A DNA stretch of 64,000 nucleotides from Polyporus tsugae (lineage: Eukaryota; Basidiomycota; Agaricomycetes; Polyporales; Polyporaceae), in NCBI GenBank assembly GCA_024305745.1, contig JAHRBS010000010.1, positions 3,879,076 through 3,943,075 on the forward strand, written 5' to 3'. How positions within the stretch are numbered: position 1 is the stretch's first letter; every line of letters begins with the position of its first letter. The notes beneath the pieces were generated by a model. That model saw only the letters and a program-made list of their open reading frames with translations. It was not told the origin of the DNA and searched no databases. Of the stretch, positions 1-12,147 are shown piece after piece. Made by a program: the position numbers and the translations under genes.

Positions 1-175
1 CTCCATCGCGCTTTAGTACGCCGTACCTCGTTTCAATCTAACCAATTGCTTCTGTCTCTGTCCGACCCGGGATATCTAGCGAACGGTTTATGCACTGCCG
101 TTCTGTGAGCGTTGCTAGTAGGTCTCGCTGAGAGACGAGCGGTCGAATGTCATTATTGATCATATTCCTTGTCGA

Positions 176-1358
176 ATGTGTGTACCAAATTTGCACCCCT
201 CAGCCGCCCGGTTTGGACCTACTGAACCCACTCGTCGTCTCCAGACATCTCAACAGCGTTCGTCGAGATACCCCTCGGCACCCTCGACGCTGACGGAATC
301 AATAGTGCCATCTCCCGCCGAGTCCATCCAGATGGAGTTCGACAGCCCTCTCCCATCGCACCCCGCCATTCTCGTCCAAAGCCCACACGACTCCTCCACC
401 GCATGGACCGACGGCCTCCCCGCTACAGGTACAGGTCCACCAGACGCGCGCCCCATCGGAGGGTTCGACAAAGTCGGCCATCCCTCCTCCGCCGCACACC
501 CGCTCGCTGCCCCGGAGCTTGTCGACGAGGAGGTTCAGCGGCCTCCCTCTCACCATTCGCACTCACACTCACAGCCGCACTCCCGTTCACATTCCCCTAC
601 TCTAACGTCCGAGCGTGCGCCTCTGCGCGGAGACCCGCAAACCCGTTATTCCGACCTGGGGACGCTCAGCTACGGTGCGACGCTCCCGCGCGCTGCCAGC
701 GCACACGATAAGCACACCCACGCACACGCACATACAGACGCGTCGGATTCGTTCTTCTCTGGAGGACACCACCGGCACGAGCCGCGCGACGCCCACGCAA
801 GCCACCACGCCCGCGTGTCGCGCTGGCGCTTCCTCGGGATCTCCTTCCCGTGGTACAACGGGAATGGGGCCGCGGTGGGGGCAGTACCGGAGTCGGGAGG
901 CTTGGTGAGTGCGGATGCGGATGTGGGGACGGAGGATGGGCGCGGGCGTGCATATTCGGACTCGTATGTCCCTTCGCATGACGGTGCACACATATCGACG
1001 GCGCCAAAAAGCAAACCGACGACCCCGCCGACCAGTCTTCGCCCACATAGGCATGGACGGGGACAATACAGCGCCTCGGCACGTGCGCGTGGCGGACGAG
1101 GAAAACGGATTGGAACAGGGCGGGGACGAGATAACGAAGGCGGGAAGGCAGAGGCAGGTCATCGGGATCCTGGTAAGCACCTTGTCGTGTCCGCGCAGTA
1201 CGCCGCCAGGATGTGGGACTTGTGCGCACAAAGGCCGCTCGAGTACTTACTCCGCATCGGAGCTCACTGTCCTCGTCCGATTCCGCGGGATCAGGTCGGA
1301 CCTGTGTCTAGTGCTCGTGGTTCGAGTGTTCACCTCTTCCAGCCCGAATTTTGCTTGA
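176..1358 (+). pseudogene. Possible decayed ZIP-type zinc transporter
   Basis: A 479-residue open frame starts at 176 and is His/Ser/Pro-rich (HSHSHSQPHSRSHS near residue 127, HTHAHAHTD near 183). The most telling piece lies in another frame: GRQRQVIGIL just before a GTAAGC donor at 1171, then SASELTVLV near 1250. These resemble the fungal ZIP segment after the His-rich loop (GRRRQVVGIL... then SGSEFTVLV). The two frames cannot be joined into one clean reading, and conserved ZIP helices with their His ligands are missing downstream, so I read it as a broken or strongly diverged ZIP gene. ZIP proteins import zinc across the plasma or organelle membrane. It could instead be an unrelated low-complexity protein. 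Confidence 0.3.
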
Positions 1359-1615
1359 TGTCACCGATCTCGTCTGTGGATTTTTATGCCCTAATGTCGG
1401 TCATCTACAGGTATTTCGTCCGCTGCCTTCCGTTCGATGTGGAAGGTTCGACCACCTGCCAGTGCGTCGACCCTGCTCATACCGTCGTATGGAATAGTGC
1501 TGTTCGGGCTCACCGGTACGCCCTAACGTCTTCGCACTGCCAACGCGCTCTTCCTCGGCCTGCAGGCAAATTGGGTGCCTTTACCACCAGCGAGGTCACG
1601 TCATTCACGGTTTAG

Positions 1616-2957
1616 TGCGTGCTCGAACGCGTTACGTACCATTCAAAGGGGTGCGTCGGGATAACATCATGAGCGCATTGTGGCTGAATAGCATCGTACT
1701 CACTTCAGGCAGCGGAGGGGTAGGCTACGTAGACTGTAACGGCTGGAATCTTCGGTCGAGGATACGAGAAATACTGTATGTGATTGCGCGCACTGCCTGG
1801 ACTGAGACTCGTCGTCAGTAAGCCAGTATTATCGCGGATTGCCGCGTGCCGAGTCGGGTGATATCGGCTGAAGGGCGCTTGTGTTGCCAAATTGAATTAG
1901 ACGCGCAAAGGGTGAGCCTGCCACTCGACGTTGATCCTCCTCCTCAACTTTAAATTCACGGTCGTCATTCAAATGACCCCCATCAACTAGTGTCCACATC
2001 CTTGTACTTGTCTCTACAAGCACACCGCGACCGTACATACTTTAAGATTGGTGTGGAAGATGAGCGAATAGAGCCTTTGTCAGCGTGAGTAAATCTCTCC
2101 CCGGGCCTCGGATGTAGGCACCAGTGATTTATAACTGATTGGATAGAACCGACTACGCTGCGCTGTTCACGAAGGGTCCAGCGCTCCAGCACCTGGCCCG
2201 AACCACAACAGTGTTCTAGATCCCCTGTTCCCTTCGTAAACTCCTTCGTACTCGCCTTCCTATGCGAGCTGAGCTTGGAATGCTTCGAACAAGTAAGTTG
2301 TTATCCCTACACAGCCCTGTGCAGTCTGCTGACGTGATATCATATAGCTGTCCCCAAAACGCATGCTCGAGGTGCCGAACACGGTTGCCTTTCTGCTCTC
2401 TCAGACCTTGAGCTATCCCACGGTCTCAATCGGCTTGGCCTCACCTAAGTACCCTTGACAGATTCCGAAGGGTGCGTCGCCGGACGTTCCTTCCCCACTT
2501 CTGTCAGCCCAAAGCGGGAACAGGAGCTCATTCATCGACTAGTTTTTGTTTATCAATTACAGGTCCTCGTCATGGCTGTGGCGCCTTCCTTTGCCTCTGT
2601 TGCATGTGTAAATGCGGAGTTGTCGAGGTAACGGGATGTCTTGCTTCTCAGGTCGGTACTGTATTGCCAAATCCTGCATGGCGTATCTGATGATTACATC
2701 GCCAGCGCGGGCGCCGCCAAACGCGCCGGGAAAGCGGGGATTCGTTCAGGAACATGTTTATCACCGGCTCAGATCGCAGTCCTCGATGCTCATTGTCGAT
2801 GCGTATTAATATTATCGTCTCTCGTCCCTTTCTCCTTCCAACCCCGTCCACCCTGCGCAGAATCTTGCAGGCTTTCGCCCTCCCGCACCTTCCCTTGCCC
2901 TTTATTGACTGGCGCCGCGTCCTCATCCTGCGTGCGGGGCCTGTGCCAGGACAGGAG
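1616..2957. other. Intergenic stretch, no supported gene
   Basis: About 1.3 kb with only short open frames on both strands and no family motif that I recognise. Small introns with GTAAGT-like donors may occur near 2290, but no exon chain could be built. Confidence 0.5.
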
Positions 2958-4528
2958 ATGTCATCCCCGACGTTGATCGACGACACGAATCCCGTGGTTC
3001 AGTACGAGGCGGGATGGATCTGGGACCAAAATGTCAACGAGGTCGACCACACAAGGCACGGTGTTGCCATTGAAGGGCTGACAGCATCGTTGAGCTTTTA
3101 TGGTGAGCGCGCCCACAGGTCCATCAACGTTCAACTCATCAGTGATATGGCGCTCAGGCTCCGGCGTTCAAGTGGTAGGAACCCTCGAGCCTACTGATCA
3201 CTACGGTCAGCCAAGTACCACGTACAAGGTCGATGGGGATCTTGTAGGAACCTACAATGCGCCGTTCACGGCCTCTGGGGATACGCGCTTCAACGTGACG
3301 TTCTTTTCGAAGCTCGATCTCATCCTCGACAACCATGAGGTCGTGATCACGAACGTGAACGGCACGAGCCCAAACACCTTCTGGCTCGACTACTTCCTCG
3401 TCTACACACAACCCGTGTCCTCCAGTGGCACTACCACCACTTCGACATCTACGTCAGTCACTCCTTCCCACTCTCTGACCAACACACTCGTTCCTACTGT
3501 ACATAGTACTTCTACTACTACTACCACGACATCTTCCTCAACCACTGTGGCGCTCACAGCATTGGCGTCGCCATTGTCCACGGCCTCATCTTCTCCTTCC
3601 TCATCGTCATCGTCATCGGCTTCAACTGACTCGACCACTTCCCTATTCAGCGGCACCACGACTGCGCCTTCGCAATCGAATGCCCCCACAACAGCGAGTG
3701 GTACATTGTCCGCGACCGGTGTCTCACCAGCTTCAGACACGTCGCAGTCTCCGGAGCATTCAAATACTGGCAAGGTAGTCGGGTGTGTGGTCGGCGGCGT
3801 GGTGTTTCTCGCGCTCCTAGCACTTCTGTTCTTCTGTGTACGACGACGACGCAGGGTACAAGACAGTGAGTTGCCCCAAATACAATCCCGATCATTGACT
3901 GAACGGTTACGCAGATATTGAACCATTCACACCTCAAACTCGCGAACGTGCTTCGTCCAGTGGGACACTATTCTCAGGCGGAGGGAGCCCCGTCGTCAAG
4001 GTTTCCAAGGTCCCCGAGCTCTCGTTCGCCTCATCCACCGCCCTTACCTCTCCCACCACGTCCCCGTACCCACCAACCGCCTCGTCGGCGATGTCTGGGC
4101 AACCGTCAGAATACGGCGCACCGATCGCCGCAATCGGCGGCGCACCAGCAACAGCAGGAGCTTCAAGTCACTCTCTGATCTCCCCACCGCCACGCGGGCC
4201 TTTGCCCGCCGAGATGAAACTCCAGGAATCTATCTATGATACCTCACCGGCGCGCATTGGCAGGAGCCCCCTCTCGCTCTCGCCGCCATTGGGGTCCGTG
4301 AGCGCGAGCGCGATCTCGAGCGACTACGCGCCCTCCTCGGCTCGGACTCTAGCTCCCGCGGACACCGAGGCGTCTCGCGCGCGATGGTACGCACCCGCGC
4401 AGCAGCAGTCGCGCGCGCAGTCGCTCCTCGGCCTGCTCTCATCGCGGGGCCGGCGCAGGCAGGACGAGGATTCGGGGCTGCGGTTGTACAACGAGCCTGC
4501 GTTGCCGCCGCCTTATACTGCGGACTAG
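2958..4528 (+). CDS. Single-pass membrane protein with Ser/Thr-rich stalk
   Basis: Exons 2958-3102, 3158-3865 and 3915-4528 join with consistent phases to 488 residues. The N-terminal ~135 residues (MSSPTLIDD... to FWLDYFLVYT) look like a beta-sandwich ectodomain; then comes a Ser/Thr-rich stalk (~137-250), one hydrophobic helix (~253-276, VVGCVVGGVVFLALLALLFF), an Arg-rich stop (RRRRR) and a Pro/Ser-rich tail ending in PALPPPYTAD. This architecture is common and expanded in Agaricomycetes; its role is unknown, with surface sensing or adhesion as guesses. No signal peptide follows the chosen ATG; an upstream exon may supply one, since an AG lies just before the start. The gene at 5610 is a close paralogue with the same intron positions. 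Confidence 0.85.
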
Positions 4529-5609
4529 TGGGACATTAACATTCATCTTGTGTGGACTCGGCCGGCTGGGACGGACTTTGTATTGGGGTGAGGTTTGTCG
4601 TCTTTCATCTCTGGGTCTTATTTGTCGCTGAAAGCTATTGTTTGAAGATAATTACAGGCGGGTCGTGTTGGAGTCTAGGTTGTGTCGTGAACCGTGCGCC
4701 GTTACGGTCGCCCTTGTAGGGATCGAGGCCTTCCGTCGCGCCTGCATCTGTTTGGCGTGGTGCTCTGTCTCCGTTCGAGCAACGTGCAGTCATGATGGCG
4801 GACATTCTATCAAGAGGACAGGACAGCTACTTCGCTCGAAGGATGCGACTCGCCTGGCTAAGCTGTTGGAAGGCCCGTGATATCCGTGGATCGGAAGGTG
4901 AATGTATCATGTTCCTTGACCTGGTGCAAAAGATCGATCGTTGTGGTTCTCGGTAGGGGACGTCGGGTTTGATGGCTGTAAGTTGTAGTTCCGTCTATTC
5001 GGAATGATTCATACTCTGCCCTTCAGTCGTTCTCACTGCCGCGTCGACCGGGCAGTGCTCAGACTGTGTTGCGGGTGCGTGTAGGTGTGTTGACCTCCCT
5101 CCGTCTTTGCGAAACAACGGCGCTTACATGTATCTTCAAGGTCCGTCGAGTCAGTCGGATCCCACCATCTCTCTCAGTTGCAATGTCCTCCTCAGGATCT
5201 CTCACGGTGAGGTGCTTGCTCATCCCACGGTCGCTGAGACGGCCCTACTCGTTCGGGAGCCTTGATCCGTTCTGATCTTCTTATCGCGGGGTGAGAACGG
5301 ATCAAGGCATACTTTCCTGTCAACTTTGACCACGCGCCACGAGACTATGTACTTTCGCTGGAGTGACGGTGCGCGACATCTCCTTCCATAAGTATGTGAC
5401 GTCTCGCAGCAGCGATTGGTTCAAGTTTCAACCAGACAGAACGCTATGCCGTAAGGTTCCCACACGGACCATTCAAGTAAACGCGGGCGGGCATTTTTCA
5501 TCAAAGCCTAACAGGTGCCTGAGATGACACTTGTAACGTTTCCCCCCACTGCCCGACGGGCCCCTTGCCTCTTGCGCTGTCGAGCAATCGTCTGTATGAA
5601 GCGTCCGCC
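4529..5609. other. Intergenic stretch between two paralogues
   Basis: About 1.1 kb with no recognisable coding. A short inverted pair occurs near 5221-5310 (CGTTCGGGAGCCTTGATCCG against the opposite-strand version of GGATCAAGGC). Confidence 0.5.
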
Positions 5610-6852
5610 ATGTCCTCCCCAACCCTCGTCGACGACAGCAACACCGCGGTGCAGTACTCCCATAACTGGACTTGGGTGCCAAACCTCGTGCCGGAGGTGG
5701 ATCACACAAGACATGGCGTATCGGAAGCGGGTCAGACGGCATCCCTCACGTTCACAGGTGAGAACTCCCCCCAAAGTTCACGTAATGTGTATCTTCGCTG
5801 AGAGTGTTGCGTAGGCACTGGGATTCAGGTCTTCGGCACACTCGAGCAAAGTGATGTCGCCGGACAGCCGACTACGCAATACGCCATCGACGGTAGCGTC
5901 GTGGTGACCTACACCGCGCCGCTCACCCCGTCAGGTCCCTCGGTCCTGAACGTCACCTTCTTCTCGAAGCTCGACCTGTCTCCCAATGGAGACCACACGA
6001 TCGTCATCACGAACGTGAACGGGACTAGTCCCAACATGTTTTGGCTGGACTTCTTTCTCGTCTACACCTCCCCCTCTCAAGACCCGGCAGGATCATCTTC
6101 TGGCGTCGCAGCCGTTACAGCTACGCCCTCCAGCGGCTCCGGATCCAAAACCATCAGCGTCAAGACAGCTGGGGCGATCATAGGTGGCGTAGCCGGGGGA
6201 CTTGTTCTCATAATCCTCCTCCTAGTCGCGTACATCGTGCGGATGAAATCCCGCCATAAACGCTCTGCGAGTACATCCCTTCCACAGCTTCAGGTTCCCC
6301 CATCCGTTCTGTACGCTCACCACTGAAGCAGGACTCATTCAGCCCTTTAACGCGACGACTGAAGATGGAACCACCCCGGTAGTTTCTCCCAGGCGGAAGG
6401 CTGGCAGCCCACCCATCCTGCCCTCCCCTACCGCGTCCGAGTCTACAGCTTTGGCCGGACCATCGTCTACGGTCATGTCCTCACTCGGACCTGTGGTCCC
6501 GATTTCCGCAAGCAGGGTGAACGTAGCGTCCAGCACCGGCGCACTGCCGGAGAACGGGGCTTCCGCCGCGTACCCGGCGGAAGATGGAGAGAACACGTCT
6601 GGCAGCGATTATACGGGCGCGGGCCTCCTCGCTCGTCCGTCGCATCACGACAAACCTGGGCCAAGCCGCGCACCGGATGAGGCGTTGTCTTTAGCGCGGA
6701 GTCTGCTTCATGCGGTCGCTCGTGGGCAGGGAGGGGGACGACAGGAGGACGCGCCGAGGGAGGTTGCTCCGGCTCGGAATGCAGTGGCTATGGACTCGGG
6801 CTTGCGACTGTACAACGAGGGGATGCTGCCGCCGTCGTACAGCTCTTCATGA
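5610..6852 (+). CDS. Single-pass membrane protein, paralogue of the gene at 2958
   Basis: Exons 5610-5757, 5815-6270 and 6332-6852 give 374 residues. The ectodomain matches its neighbour closely (MSSPTLVDDSNTAVQYSHNW, VDHTRHGV, NVTFFSKLDL, ITNVNGTSPN, FWLDFFLVYT). The Ser/Thr stalk is much shorter, the single helix is at ~167-190 (AGAIIGGVAGGLVLIILLL), and the cytosolic tail ends DSGLRLYNEGMLPPSYSSS, similar to the neighbour's DSGLRLYNEPALPPPYTAD. The shared intron positions and tail point to tandem duplication. A third, broken copy of its tail lies at 14,340-14,762 on the other strand. Function is unknown; the conserved tail suggests a shared cytosolic partner. Confidence 0.85.
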
Positions 6853-8282
6853 ATTGGATCAGCGGTGAGTACGGAGTACGCACCGATTCTTGGTACTCGG
6901 AATGGCTTTAACTGATCGTATCTCCACAGGTCGGTTCGGACTTACCTCGACATAATACACTGGACAGTGCGAGGCACGTATTTATATAGTACATGTAAAT
7001 ATTGGTAGACACGACCTCCCCCACAAATCTCGCCGTTGTAGGATCTACCCATAGGATGCTGCTGTAACCCTATAATTCCCTTCTTCGCACTTCACCGCCT
7101 TCCCTGGGCACTTGCTGACTGCCTCGTCCACCTTATTTCTGGCCTGCATTCCGGAAGCTGCGAAGTGCTGTCATCGTGTACTCGGGCTGGTTGGGAATTT
7201 GCGATGCGCGCGGATGCTGAGGCAGGGCAACTAGAGGGGCTGGGAGCCTGCTGGCGACTGGACGTTGGGACTGGCTCGCGATCACGGGGTCGTCCGACTT
7301 GCAGAGCTTGAAGGTGTTCTCGAATACGCTGAACTTCAAGTTGAGGATGGCGTCCCAAGTCCACATCGTTCAGCACAAGCAAAATCTCGGCATTCTCTTC
7401 GAAAGTGAGCTGTAGCATCTCCTGTTTGATACACATCAGATTGAACAAAGGAGAAACTTACCAGTTGACGGTAGGTTGTCGGCTAAATCGCTGTGCTTGT
7501 CGGCTTCCGACCTACCCACTCCGCGTGGTCCTGCCAACAGCAGTAGTCGTAGCCTGCACATCATAGTGATCATATGAATACGCCGTGATACTGATACTCT
7601 TTTGGTTTCATTTACCAGGTCACTTGTGGAGCCCAACCGCATCCTATATATGCGACCCATGCGACAATGAGGAGGATGGGTCGAGGACTTCGCGGGGTAT
7701 CGCTACCTTCTTCCGACGTAGGTAAAAGGGGAGCGTCTCCAACCACTATGGCCACACTCACTATCATACAGATCCCGCTTCGACGTCGGAACTGTCAAAC
7801 CCGCGTTCCTACTACCGATATCCGTACCTGATCCTTCAATACCCTGCCGTCTCGTATAGCCTCGGTGGCCATTGTGCCTTGCATCATATGCTCGAGACTT
7901 CCCCAATAGTGTCTGTAGAGCCCCTTGTGTCTTTCGTAATCCTTCGACAAATTCTCTCCTGGCACTTGTACGGCTTCTCTAGTCCTCAAACCAACCCAAC
8001 ACCCTCAAGCAAAACCTCCGCCGTCTTCGGTCCTTACCTGCCAATCGAGCGGACCTGCCACAACGCCGGGGATTCTTGCTTCTTGGGCCCTTGACGCGAT
8101 CGCTCGCTGAAGCTACAAACTGGAATTGTCAATGCGTTCTCACTGCACATCTTCCGCCCCACTTCTGTCCCTCACTTCTGCACACATAAAATGTGCCCAC
8201 CCTATGCATCGCCCTGCACGCTCGAACACCGGCGTCCCTCCGCTCAAGTGCTAACTGCCAAACCTCCACTCAACCCACTGGC
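6853..8282. other. Intergenic stretch, no confident gene
   Basis: About 1.4 kb. On the minus strand 7092-7448 is open in overlapping frames (for example EENAEILLVLNDVDLG and VWTWDAILNLKFSVFENTF), which may be a shifted gene remnant, but I recognise no family and no start or splice chain fits. Confidence 0.4.
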
Positions 8283-9059
8283 ATGACGCTCGCCATCATC
8301 CTCGTCACACTTACCCTCGCCCATACTACCGCCCGCGCAGGCTTTGCGCCGCCCTCCATCCCGCTCGACTGGACGACGCTCTCGCCCTGCGTGGTCGACA
8401 ACCCTGCGCGGATCCTTGCGGGCGACATCACGACCGTCGTAGATGACAACACGCCCGCGTCCTGCATCACATCGTGCGCCGTGCTCGGGTTTGGCTACGC
8501 CGGCGTCGAGTTCGGCGACGAGTGCCACTGCGGGACGGGCCTCAAGGCCGCCCTCGACAACGGTCCCGAGGCGGTGTGCGACATGGCGTGCACGGGCGAC
8601 CCGACTTTGGCATGCGGGGGTGCATGGAGCATTGAGGTTCGTATCCCGCCGTCATTTTTCTCGCAGACGGTGGGCGTTCCTATTGCGCGACAATACTGAC
8701 GGAAGACGTACCGCGTGCAGGTGTACACGGTCCCCGCCTTGCGTCCGGGGAGCTGGGCGTACCAAGGGTGTGTCGTCGACACCGCCGCGACGCCGGCGTT
8801 CGCCACCTCCGCGGTGCAGACGGTCACGTCCAACTTCGACCTCGTGAACCAGTGCCTCCAGGCCTGCTCGCACGCAGGATTTATGTTCGCGGCCGTAGAG
8901 AACGCCGGCGACTGCTTCTGCAGCAACGACGGGATCGCCGCGGGAGCGTCGACTGCGAACGAGACCGAGTGCAACTCGGTGTGTCCTCTCCCGGGCGACG
9001 CTGGATTCGAGTTTTGTGGAGGTGTGGAGCGGCTGAGCGTGTTCAAGTTCACTGGGTGA
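8283..9059 (+). CDS. Secreted protein with two WSC domains
   Basis: Exons 8283-8636 and 8721-9059 give 230 residues. The chosen ATG opens a typical signal peptide (MTLAIILVTLTLAHTTARAG); an ATG upstream at 8193 would place it internally. Two Cys-rich WSC modules follow. The first has CVVDNPARIL, CITSCAVLGFGYAGVEFGDECHCG and ACGGAWSIEVY; the second has GCVVDTA, CLQACSHAGFMFAAVENAGDCFC and FCGGVERLSVFKF. WSC modules are thought to bind carbohydrate and occur in fungal wall sensors and secreted enzymes. There is no membrane helix, Ser/Thr stalk or catalytic domain after the second module, so this is a small secreted lectin-like protein, not a Wsc1-type sensor. Confidence 0.9.
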
Positions 9060-9199
9060 TCGATGGTCATGGACATCGCTCTTGGGCTTTCGTAACACCT
9101 GGTTCCAACCGAAAAAAACTAGTGATTAGTCATCCCTCCAGATATCCGATACAGACATGTTAGTACATACGGGGAGAATAGCAAAAGGTCCGCACACAT

Positions 9200-12022
9200 C
9201 TAGTCATCGTCCTCCGGCTCCGGCTCGACGTCCAACTCCGTCTCCTCCGTCTCCTCTCGCGAGCTCTCCCTATCTCTGTTGTGATCCCCCACTCTCACGC
9301 CAACGCCGAACCCACTGGTGACCCCGTTCACAACCCGCCCGTGCTCATACCCCCGCACGCCCGCCCGCACCCGCTCCGTAACGACCCTCTTCACAGAATC
9401 CCACACCGCCCCGCTCTCGAAGAACCGCCTCTTCTTCCCACTCGCGCTCCCGCTCAACACATGCCCATGCCCGCACCCGTCGTCGTCGTCGTCGTCGTGC
9501 TCCAGCGCGATCTCGCGCTCGAACTCGGGCGGCAGCCGCGGCACGTCGAAGTACTTCGACGTGACGATGCTCATCCGCTTCCGGCCACTGCGGAGGCGGC
9601 GCGACGAGCGCCGGCGTCTGGAGTGCGAGGACTCGCTGTCTGAGTCGTCCGAGGTCGACTCGGGCTCAGAGTCGGTCTGGTCGGACCGGTTCTGGATGTC
9701 GTAGACGTGGCGGGCGTGCTCTGTCGCAGCAAGCAACGATTAATGAGGACCAGAACGAAACGAAATGAAAGAACAGCGGACGTACGCGCCAGTCGCTCGT
9801 CCAGGTCGTCGATCGGCGCATGAGCGTGGACGCCGCCGAGACCGAGGTGCTCAGCAAGGCCCTCGCGCGGGACGGCGTGCATCTGCACCGAGGGCGCAGG
9901 GTTGAGCTCCGACAGATACCTCAAACATTGTTCCCTGTACCGTACCACGCATCAGCCTCTCGCACACGACCGACGCTTCACTATGCAAAACGCGCGCACC
10001 GGATCTCACCGAGCGACCCGTCCTTCAGGTTCAGGTCCTCCAGGTTGCTCTCTTGCACCTCGAGGCGGTACCGCGGGCCGAACCACTCAAAGTACTCGTT
10101 CCAGGGCAAGTTGGGGTCGATGTCGCGCTCGATGCCAAGCGCGCATGCGGTCTCGTAAGTCCATGCGCGCGCGACGTTCTTCACCGTATACCCGCCACCG
10201 CCGACGAGCATGAGCGGGATGTTCTTGGAGCGGACGTACTGGACGCAGTGCCCGTGGCCATGCATGGTGAGGTTGAGGCCGCCGAGCTTGTCGCCGGACA
10301 GCGAGTCCGCGCCGCACTGGAGCACGATCGCGGATGGGCGGAAGACGTCGAGGGTTTTTCGAAAACCTGTCGCGGTAGGGCAACGTCGTGAACGGAAGTC
10401 GCGGAGCCGTTAAGGTAGAGTTGCAAGACGTACAGGTTCGAAGATGCTCTTGTACGCTCCGTCGGTGATGCCATCTTTTAACGGAACATTTACGGCGTAC
10501 CCCATTCCCTTACCCCCGCCGCGGTCCTCGAGGAGGCCTGTTCCTGGGAAGAACTCACCGAACTTGTGGAGAGAAAGAGTCATGACGCGGTCAGTCACCC
10601 AGAACGCCTCCTCGACGCCGGCGCCGTGGTGGCAGTCGATATTGATGTACAGGACACGGGGGACGTAACGGAGCATCTCGAGGATACCGAGGACGATGTC
10701 GTTGATATAGCAGAAACCGGACGCCTCGCGCTTCTTGGCGTGGTGGAGGCCGCCTGCCCAGTTTATGGCGATATCGGAGTGGCCTTCCATGAGGCGATTT
10801 GCGGCAGCTATTGCGGGGCACGGTACGCGAGATAAGGACACAACATTGAAGCGGTGGAGAAACACGACGGGCACGATAGACGGTTCGGGAGTAGGGAAAC
10901 GGAGAGGAAACTAGTGTTGAACTTCCAAGTTTCTTTTTGGTTTTCGGGGTGTTTTTGGGAATATAGGATTCCGCGTCTGGCTGGCTATGGCTACGGCCAT
11001 GGCCATAGCCATAGCCATAGTTGACTATGATGGTCGCTTGGACTCCGCTTCGAGTCCGCCAAGCCGCCTATCGAGAAAAGTCAGAAACCAGTGAAGCGGC
11101 CTCGGCCACTCGCACGGAGCACGGCAGGGGGCGCAAAGTCACTCCCTCCTGACCTGAGGCCACTGAGAATTCCGGGAAAATGCCAACTGGTATGCTTCAT
11201 CATTTTATTGCTGAATCTCCAAGAGCACAGGGAACTTGGGAGGAGGTAGATGCTGAGGGAGGGGAAGGAGAAAGACGCCGTACAGCATCGACGCGAAGGC
11301 GCCGGACTCAGCTACCGAAAAGGGATTCTCACCATTTTCCCGCTGAGAATCCCTTTTCGCAGCCATGGCTATAGTCGTAGCCAGCCAGGCGGGGAATCTA
11401 ATATCCTGGTGTTTTTAGGTCATGTAAACGTGTTGTTTTCCTCAGCTCGGAAACACCCCGGAAACTACCAAGAAACTTGAAATTTCCACTCAAGTTTACA
11501 CACCGTTTACCGACTCCCGAAAGAGGTGCCTTGCCCGTCGTGAAAGACGAACGTACCGATCGAACCCCCGGCGGATATGGAGGAGAATTCAAAGACACCT
11601 TTGAACGGGGGATTGTCATCTCCAACGAGGAAGCGCGAACCTTGATATGTGAGCCTGCGGGCGTTGTCTGGGGTGACTCTGGAGAGAAAATTGACGTATT
11701 CGTCTGTGTGGAAGCGGGTCATGGCCTCGGGGGTAGCGCGCTTGGGACGCTGAGAGTGGAGCGGGCAGAATGATTACTGGTAGGTCGGGGATGCGGTTGT
11801 GGGGAAAGAACGTACGAGGACGTGCATTTTTGGAAGCATGTCGTATGCCTGCACGAGTTCGTGGGTGATGCGCATCCGCTGGGGCTTCATGGCGTGGTGG
11901 ACGCCGTAGGAGTAAGCCCCGACGTCGGCTGGGAGGAGAAATCGGATGGGAAAAAGACAGACAGGTAGGAGGACGTAATCACGGTCATAGTAGTAAGAAA
12001 CCCTCCTCTTGGACGTATCCAT
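9200..12022 (-). CDS. Class I histone deacetylase, Hos2/HDAC3-like
   Basis: Seven exons (12022-11983, 11928-11816, 11749-11557, 10807-10430, 10366-10000, 9934-9786, 9720-9200) join in phase to 586 residues. Family marks in order are [44 protein letters not shown] (H137, H138), FHK-like [26 protein letters not shown] and [18 protein letters not shown], with an acidic tail ([12 protein letters not shown]). Such enzymes remove acetyl groups from histone lysines in Set3/NCoR-type complexes. The zinc ligands D173, H175 and the Asp of GADS remain, but the usual D-x-D-x-H-H-G-D-G reads NIDCHHGAG: both charge-relay Asp positions are changed (N171, A178). GHPMKPHR is also altered to HHAMKPQR. Intron 3 is 749 nt because of an inserted repeat. 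All frames are open, so it is probably expressed but possibly weak or inactive. It is divergent with the F-box gene at 12,148. Confidence 0.92.
10919..11493. repeat. Inverted-repeat insertion in the deacetylase intron
   Basis: Intron 3 of the deacetylase (10,808-11,556) contains ~575 bp bounded by imperfect inverted arms of about 100 bp. The left arm has CAAGTTTCTTTTTGG, CGGGGTGTTT and CTGGCTGGCTATGGCTACGG; the right arm read backwards has CAAGTTTCTTGGTAG, CGGGGTGTTT and CTGGCTGGCTACGACTATAG. An inner hairpin at 11,319-11,360 pairs AAAAGGGATTCTC with GAGAATCCCTTTT. Short GCCATA repeats lie at 10,998-11,020. This looks like a MITE or foldback element; no coding capacity and no certain target duplication were seen. 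Confidence 0.6.
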
Positions 12023-12147
12023 CCCCTCAGTCGTACAACAAATCGCGAGGTGTCGAAAGTCACGCTGTTGGAGGATGACAGACTAATTGCCAGTAAATCG
12101 GTTCGTGAGCAGGTACCGAAGGGGTTCTATGGCGATCAGATACGCAT
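12023..12147. promoter_or_regulatory. Divergent promoter between deacetylase and F-box gene
   Basis: The deacetylase start (12,022, minus) and the most upstream possible F-box start (12,148, plus) face away from each other with only ~125 bp between them. If the F-box protein really starts near its F-box (~12,480), the shared region is ~450 bp. No clear TATA box was seen. Confidence 0.4.

Noticed and set aside
176..1615. A single 479-residue intact gene
   Set aside because: The best family match (ZIP-like GRQRQVIGIL) lies in a different frame and the end of the open frame looks random, so a broken gene fits better.
8443..9163. Long antisense and alternative-frame ORFs over the WSC gene
   Set aside because: They are shadows of a GC-rich coding region; only the plus-strand spliced frame has a signal peptide and WSC cysteines.
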